The notes beneath the pieces were generated by a model, which was given only the letters and a program-made list of their open reading frames with translations, had not been told where the DNA came from and made no database searches. A DNA stretch of 36,701 nt from Acidimicrobiales bacterium. Lineage in GTDB: Bacteria > Actinomycetota > Acidimicrobiia > Acidimicrobiales > Acidimicrobilacustridaceae. The position numbers and the translations under genes were made by a program. The number at the start of each line of letters is the position of its first letter. Positions within the stretch are counted from its first letter, which is position 1. The stretch spans positions 1-36,701 of the forward strand of contig JANZZE010000008.1 of the NCBI GenBank assembly GCA_026419545.1. Reading direction: 5' to 3'. This document shows, one piece after another, positions 33,351-36,701 of this stretch.

Positions 33351-34325
33351 TCAGGTCGGGTTCGAGGTCTGCCGGCGACGCGAGGCCACGAGGAGGCCGG
33401 CTCCACCAAGGGCGAGACCAGCTCCCGCAACTGCCAGTGGGAAGACAACCCCCGAACCGGTGCGCGGTAGCGCCCCAGTCGCGGCGGTGGTGGTCGGCGT
33501 GAGGCTGTTGACCGCACCGGCAAGCGCTGTGACCTGAAGGTCAGCGGACAAGACTTGGACCTGCCCTGCCAGGTCCAAACCGGTGAGCGTCACGGAATGC
33601 GCGCCGACGAGGAAGTCAACCGGGACCGTGAACGTGTGGACAATCGTGCCGACCTGGTCGGCAATTGCCGTCCCCACATCGAGAGGATCAGAGTTCAACG
33701 TGACCTGAACGGACGTGCCAGGCATCCACCCTGTCGAGGTCACCGTGACCTGACCCCCCTGCGGCACCGTGGTCTTGTCGAGGGTGATGCTCGGTCCAGC
33801 CAACGTGGTCGGCGGGGTCGGGCCGGTCGTCGGAGGAGCGCTCGTCGTCGAGGACGTCGAGGACGTGACCGTGCTCGTGGTTGGCAAGGACGAGGTCGAC
33901 GGGGGCGCGGTCACGGTGAAGGTCTCCGGCTCGTACACGAAACCCCCGCCAACGAGTGCACACGTTACGTAGAAGTCGATGGCGCCCGGAGGGGTGCCCA
34001 TAGGGATGACGTAGGACAGGGACCAGTCGCCCGTCGCGTCGGGGTTACCCGAGGCCAGGATGGCGCTACCGGTCGGATTCGGCACGGTACCGAGGTTGAC
34101 CACGGCGCCTTCGATACACCCAGTGATCGACGTGAACGTCACGGTCGTACCGGGATCACCCGCGGTCGGCGACATCGTCATGGCGGGGGTTGTGATGATG
34201 CCCTTTGGCAGAGCCACGGCGCCGCCGGCCGAGAAGGCGAGGAGCAGCACGGAAACCAACGGGGCTGCGGCGCATCGGCAAACCCGGCGAGCCCAGGGTT
34301 CCAAAACGTTCGGTCGCGTCGTCAT
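33351..34325 (-). CDS. LPXTG-type cell-wall-anchored surface protein
   Basis: The protein has 324 residues. A signal peptide (about 1-39) with basic N-terminus and LVSVLLLAFSAGGAVAL core is followed by two small beta-sandwich-like modules (about 45-140 and 178-270), separated by a Thr/Ser/Pro-rich linker (about 140-178). The second module (ITLDKTTVPQGGQVTVTSTGWMPGTSVQVTL) resembles Ig-like bacterial surface domains. The sorting signal is complete: LPRTG at 286-290, a hydrophobic helix (about 294-314) and the RRRQ tail. A sortase would link it to the cell wall, but no sortase gene is present here. The ATG at 34325 has only a weak GA-rich site upstream. The ligand and role are unknown. Confidence 0.85.
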   Translation of the reverse strand: MTTRPNVLEPWARRVCRCAAAPLVSVLLLAFSAGGAVALPKGIITTPAMTMSPTAGDPGTTVTFTSITGCIEGAVVNLGTVPNPTGSAILASGNPDATGDWSLSYVIPMGTPPGAIDFYVTCALVGGGFVYEPETFTVTAPPSTSSLPTTSTVTSSTSSTTSAPPTTGPTPPTTLAGPSITLDKTTVPQGGQVTVTSTGWMPGTSVQVTLNSDPLDVGTAIADQVGTIVHTFTVPVDFLVGAHSVTLTGLDLAGQVQVLSADLQVTALAGAVNSLTPTTTAATGALPRTGSGVVFPLAVAGAGLALGGAGLLVASRRRQTSNPT

Positions 34326-34475
34326 TTCTCATCCCATCCCTCGGCCGAGGCCCGCAGGCCAAGCGGCTCTCGACGCTCAAGCCCCGAACAACGGCGGACT
34401 CCGGATCGCGGCAAGCTTAGCGACGATTCGGTGGTGGTACGGGTTTCACGACCACGTATGCTGTGTCCTCTCCAT

Positions 34476-34553
34476 GGTGGCCGTAGCTCAGGCGGTTAGA
34501 GCACCAGGTTGTGGCCCTGGAGGTCGGGGGTTCGAGTCCCCTCGGCCACCCCA
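34476..34553 (+). tRNA. tRNA-His (anticodon GTG)
   Basis: A 78-nt sequence including G at -1 (34476) and an encoded CCA (34551-34553). Acceptor GTGGCCG/CGGCCAC, anticodon stem CCAGG/CCTGG with loop TTGTGGC (anticodon GTG), T arm GGGGG-TTCGAGT-CCCCT. G-1 faces C73, the identity element of histidine tRNA. A TATGCT box lies upstream (34457-34462). Confidence 0.97.
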
Positions 34554-34641
34554 TCGAGTCGAGGCCCGGGCTTGCCCGGGACCGTGACCGACGCGACTAG
34601 AATGCAGGCTCCGAGCGACGAGCCCGCAGGCTTGCCGCCGT

Positions 34642-34717
34642 GCGCCTCTAGCTCAATTGGCAGAGCAACGGACTCTTAATCCGCAGGTTCTGGGTTCGAG
34701 TCCCAGGGGGCGTACCA
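34642..34717 (+). tRNA. tRNA-Lys (anticodon CTT)
   Basis: A 76-nt sequence including an encoded CCA (34715-34717). Acceptor GCGCCTC/GGGGCGT, D arm GCTC/GAGC, anticodon stem ACGGA/TCCGC with loop CTCTTAA (anticodon CTT), T arm CTGGG-TTCGAGT-CCCAG, discriminator A. Two departures from a regular cloverleaf are seen: the end pair 1:72 is G-T (G-U in RNA), and the top anticodon-stem pair 27:43 is A-C. A TAGAAT box lies at 34598-34603. Confidence 0.95.
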
Positions 34718-34721
34718 CACC

Positions 34722-34778
34722 GAAGTCTCTCGAACCCCGATCCTCCAGGCGGGGGCCGAGAGACTTCTGCCGTTTTGA
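34722..34778 (+). terminator. Intrinsic terminator after tRNA-Lys
   Basis: A perfect 11-bp inverted repeat, GAAGTCTCTCG (34722-34732) and CGAGAGACTTC (34757-34767), encloses a second stem CCCCG/CGGGG. A TTTT run follows within about 8 nt. It begins 5 nt after the tRNA CCA end, so it should terminate the tRNA-Lys transcript. Confidence 0.7.
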
Positions 34779-34930
34779 TCGTCTTTGATCGTGAGCAGCC
34801 ACTGATTGCCGATACCCGGCTGGTGGATGATCGTTGCCGAAGAGGTTCCTGGTGCGTCGACCATCGTTGGCGCTCACCGACTACCTGACAACCAGCAGAC
34901 AATCAGCAGAAACGAACATTCCGTCCTCAT

Positions 34931-34971
34931 CCTCCAGCCGCTGCGCTGGAGGAGTCATCCCCTACTACCGT
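34931..34971 (+). promoter_or_regulatory. Promoter candidate of the subtilisin-like protease gene with inverted repeat
   Basis: An 8-bp inverted repeat CCTCCAGC-cgctgc-GCTGGAGG (34931-34952) lies just before a -10-like TACCGT (34966-34971). It would overlap the -35 region. AAAGGG and GTG follow 30-46 nt downstream. Confidence 0.4.
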
Positions 34972-35011
34972 GTCGCCCACTGTCGGTTCGCCGGTGAGGA
35001 AAGGGACCTTG

Positions 35012-36701
35012 GTGGCCAGGAACGTTCTCGCCAGCCGCAGCACGCGCGGCTTCCTGCCAATTGCAGTCATCACAGTCGTAGCCGCCACGACTGTGGGGGT
35101 GTTCACCACCTCCATCGCCAGTGCCGCCGAGCGGCAATCGCTCATCGACACGAGCCCGCTACCACCCCAACGTGTGGTCCCAGTCGATCCACAGGTTCTC
35201 AACGAGGCCAGCCGCGGCGCTTCGGTGAACGTGATCGTCGAATTCGCAACCCCCTCACCGGCAACTGCCACCTCAGCGGGCGAAGCAGCGAGCCGACGCG
35301 CTGCTGCCCGAGCCGCAGGTGATCGAATCATCGGTCGCCTGCCACGACAAGATCGATCCCACGAACAACGGGCCGAGCACTTCCCGTTGCTCGCCCTGAC
35401 CGTGACCCCGGCGGGCCTCACGGCACTGCAGTCCGCCCCTGACGTTGCCCGCATCTACGCCAACCGCGCCGCAGCTCCCTCGCTCGATGACAGTGTGCCG
35501 CTCATCGGCGGAACCCACGCCTACGACCTCGGCTACACCGGCGCTGGTCAGACCGTGGCGATCCTCGACACTGGTGTCGACGCGACCCACCCCTTCCTTG
35601 CCGGGAAAGTCGTTGCCGAAGCGTGCTTTTCGACGAGCATGGGGACCGAAATCGAAGCGATCTGCCCCGGGGCGGACCCGACCATGGCGGTTGGCCCGGG
35701 GACAGGGGCGCCGTGCCCGCTCGGTTCGAAGTGCGATCACGGCACCCACGTCGCCGGTATCGCAGCCGGCAACAACGGGGTGTTCAGCGGGGTAGCCAAA
35801 GACGCCACGATCATCAGCGTCCAGGTCTTCTCCAAGTTCAATTCCGGGTGTGATCCGGAAGCACCACCGTGTGTCCGGGTCATGGACTTCGACATCATCC
35901 GGGGGCTCGACTTCGTCTACGGCCTGCGCGATACCTACTCGATCGCCTCGGTGAACCTGAGCCTGGGTGGTTTCCCGATCCCCGGCTACTGCGACTTCGA
36001 CAGCCGGAAACCTGCGATCGATGCTCTCCGGGCCGCGGGAATCGCGACGGTCATCGCGTCCGGCAACGACTCGGCTAAGAACGGCATCCAGCTCCCGGCA
36101 TGCATCTCGTCAGCGATCAGCGTCGGCGCCACCACCAAGGGCGACACTGTCGCCGGGTTCTCGGACTCGGCCCCGCATTTGTCGCTGCTCGCGCCTGGTG
36201 TGGGTATCACCTCCTCGGTACCGGGCGGGCTGTTTGCCACGTTGAGCGGGACGTCGATGGCCACGCCACATGTGAGCGGGGCGATCGCGATCCTCAAACA
36301 ACGGTGGCCACAACTCGGGGTCGGTGAGGCGGTAGGAATTCTCCGGGGCACTGGTCTCCCGGTCCTCGATCCGGGCAACAACCTCGCGGTGCCGCGGATC
36401 CGGCTCGACGGCGCCCTCGAGCCCCCGACCTTCCATCCGCTTACGCCGCGCCGCCTGCTCGACACGCGGGACGGGACCGGCGTTGCTGGGGGAGCTTCCG
36501 CACCGATCGGACCCAATTCGAGCATCGATCTCGCGGTCAACGGAATAGGTGGGGTCCCAGCGGACGGCGTCACAGCAGTCGTCCTAAACGTGACGGCGGT
36601 CGGAGCCAGTGCCGGTACCCATCTCACCGTCTGGCCAGCGCGGTTCCCCAAACCCGAGACCTCGAATCTCAACGTGCGGGCCGGCGAGACGAGAGCGAAC
36701 C
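35012..36701 (+). CDS. Secreted subtilisin-like (S8) serine protease with C-terminal surface domain (3' truncated by window)
   Basis: The frame is open from GTG 35012 to the window end, 563 residues. AAAGGG six nt upstream supports the start. GTG at 34994 is an alternative. A signal peptide (about 1-38, core IAVITVVAATTVGVF, ending IASAA) is followed by a short propeptide-like region with VNVIVEFATPSP. The catalytic triad is Asp186 (AILDTGVD), His243 (DHGTHVAG) and Ser415 (SGTSMATPHVSG), with the oxyanion Asn352 in ASGND. Paired cysteines in two insertions (about 210-240 and 275-290) suggest disulfides outside the cell. From residue 474 a new domain begins, FHPLTPRRLLDTRDG...GVPADGVTAVVLNVTAV...LTVWPA, which I know as a recurring module of large extracellular proteins in Acidimicrobiia. 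Its end and any further modules lie beyond the window. The role is probably extracellular protein degradation or processing. Confidence 0.93.
   Translation, partial: MARNVLASRSTRGFLPIAVITVVAATTVGVFTTSIASAAERQSLIDTSPLPPQRVVPVDPQVLNEASRGASVNVIVEFATPSPATATSAGEAASRRAAARAAGDRIIGRLPRQDRSHEQRAEHFPLLALTVTPAGLTALQSAPDVARIYANRAAAPSLDDSVPLIGGTHAYDLGYTGAGQTVAILDTGVDATHPFLAGKVVAEACFSTSMGTEIEAICPGADPTMAVGPGTGAPCPLGSKCDHGTHVAGIAAGNNGVFSGVAKDATIISVQVFSKFNSGCDPEAPPCVRVMDFDIIRGLDFVYGLRDTYSIASVNLSLGGFPIPGYCDFDSRKPAIDALRAAGIATVIASGNDSAKNGIQLPACISSAISVGATTKGDTVAGFSDSAPHLSLLAPGVGITSSVPGGLFATLSGTSMATPHVSGAIAILKQRWPQLGVGEAVGILRGTGLPVLDPGNNLAVPRIRLDGALEPPTFHPLTPRRLLDTRDGTGVAGGASAPIGPNSSIDLAVNGIGGVPADGVTAVVLNVTAVGASAGTHLTVWPARFPKPETSNLNVRAGETRAN

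Noticed and set aside
34797-34930. Possible attachment site or phage remnant next to the tRNA-His/tRNA-Lys genes
   Set aside because: I saw no repeat of the tRNA 3' ends and no integrase or phage gene nearby.

Overview
The window is high-GC DNA of an actinobacterium (Actinomycetota), most likely class Acidimicrobiia. The evidence is the gene order mreBCD-mrdA-rodA-radical SAM/DUF2344-rne-rplU-rpmA-obgE-proB, ClpP of the actinobacterial ClpP2 type, TANNNT -10 boxes that often sit 6-10 nt from a start codon (leaderless-type mRNAs), and an extracellular protease ending in the PxRLLDTR/GVPADGVTAVVLNVTA domain that I associate with Acidimicrobiia surface proteins. The class assignment is inference. 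A 16S or marker-gene tree would settle it.

Layout. 1-1300 (+): the 3' end of murJ, then pspA. 1347-24031 (all -): read in the direction of transcription, tig, clpP, clpX, folC, ndk, then mreB, mreC, mreD, mrdA, rodA, a TIGR03960-type radical SAM gene, its DUF2344 partner and rne, then rplU-rpmA, three Tad-type pilus genes, and obgE-proB. 24358-27687: a small TTG-started lipoprotein-like gene, tRNA-Pro, a large membrane fusion protein and tRNA-Gly. 27744-33033: a PvdQ-type acylase (-), a CBS-pair protein, a zinc alcohol dehydrogenase and a luciferase-like (LLM) oxidoreductase (+). 33154-36701: tRNA-Arg, an LPXTG surface protein, tRNA-His, tRNA-Lys, and a subtilisin-like protease that runs off the end.

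How the genes fit together. MreBCD, PBP2 and RodA form the lateral-wall elongation machine, and MurJ supplies lipid II. Their genes overlap by 1-4 nt (ATGA, TGATG, GTGA) and continue with short gaps into rne, so cell-shape and RNA-decay genes may be read on one message. Tig-ClpP-ClpX is a folding and proteolysis unit. rplU-rpmA-obgE-proB is normally contiguous. Here about 3.4 kb encoding two TadE-like pseudopilins and one TadG-like protein lies inside it, with a terminator candidate at each side.

Most unusual items: (1) an 812-residue fusion of a PAP2-like membrane domain that has lost its catalytic histidines, a protein-kinase-like domain and a YbhN/MprF-type flippase domain; (2) the Tad island inside the ribosomal-protein/Obg cluster; (3) duplicated promoter-like repeats upstream of rplU and a 36-bp repeat pair that reaches into the folC stop codon; (4) palindromic operator candidates upstream of the fusion gene, the LLM oxidoreductase and the protease; (5) an acylase of the PvdQ family without a signal peptide. 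No CRISPR array, insertion sequence, integrase or rRNA gene was seen.
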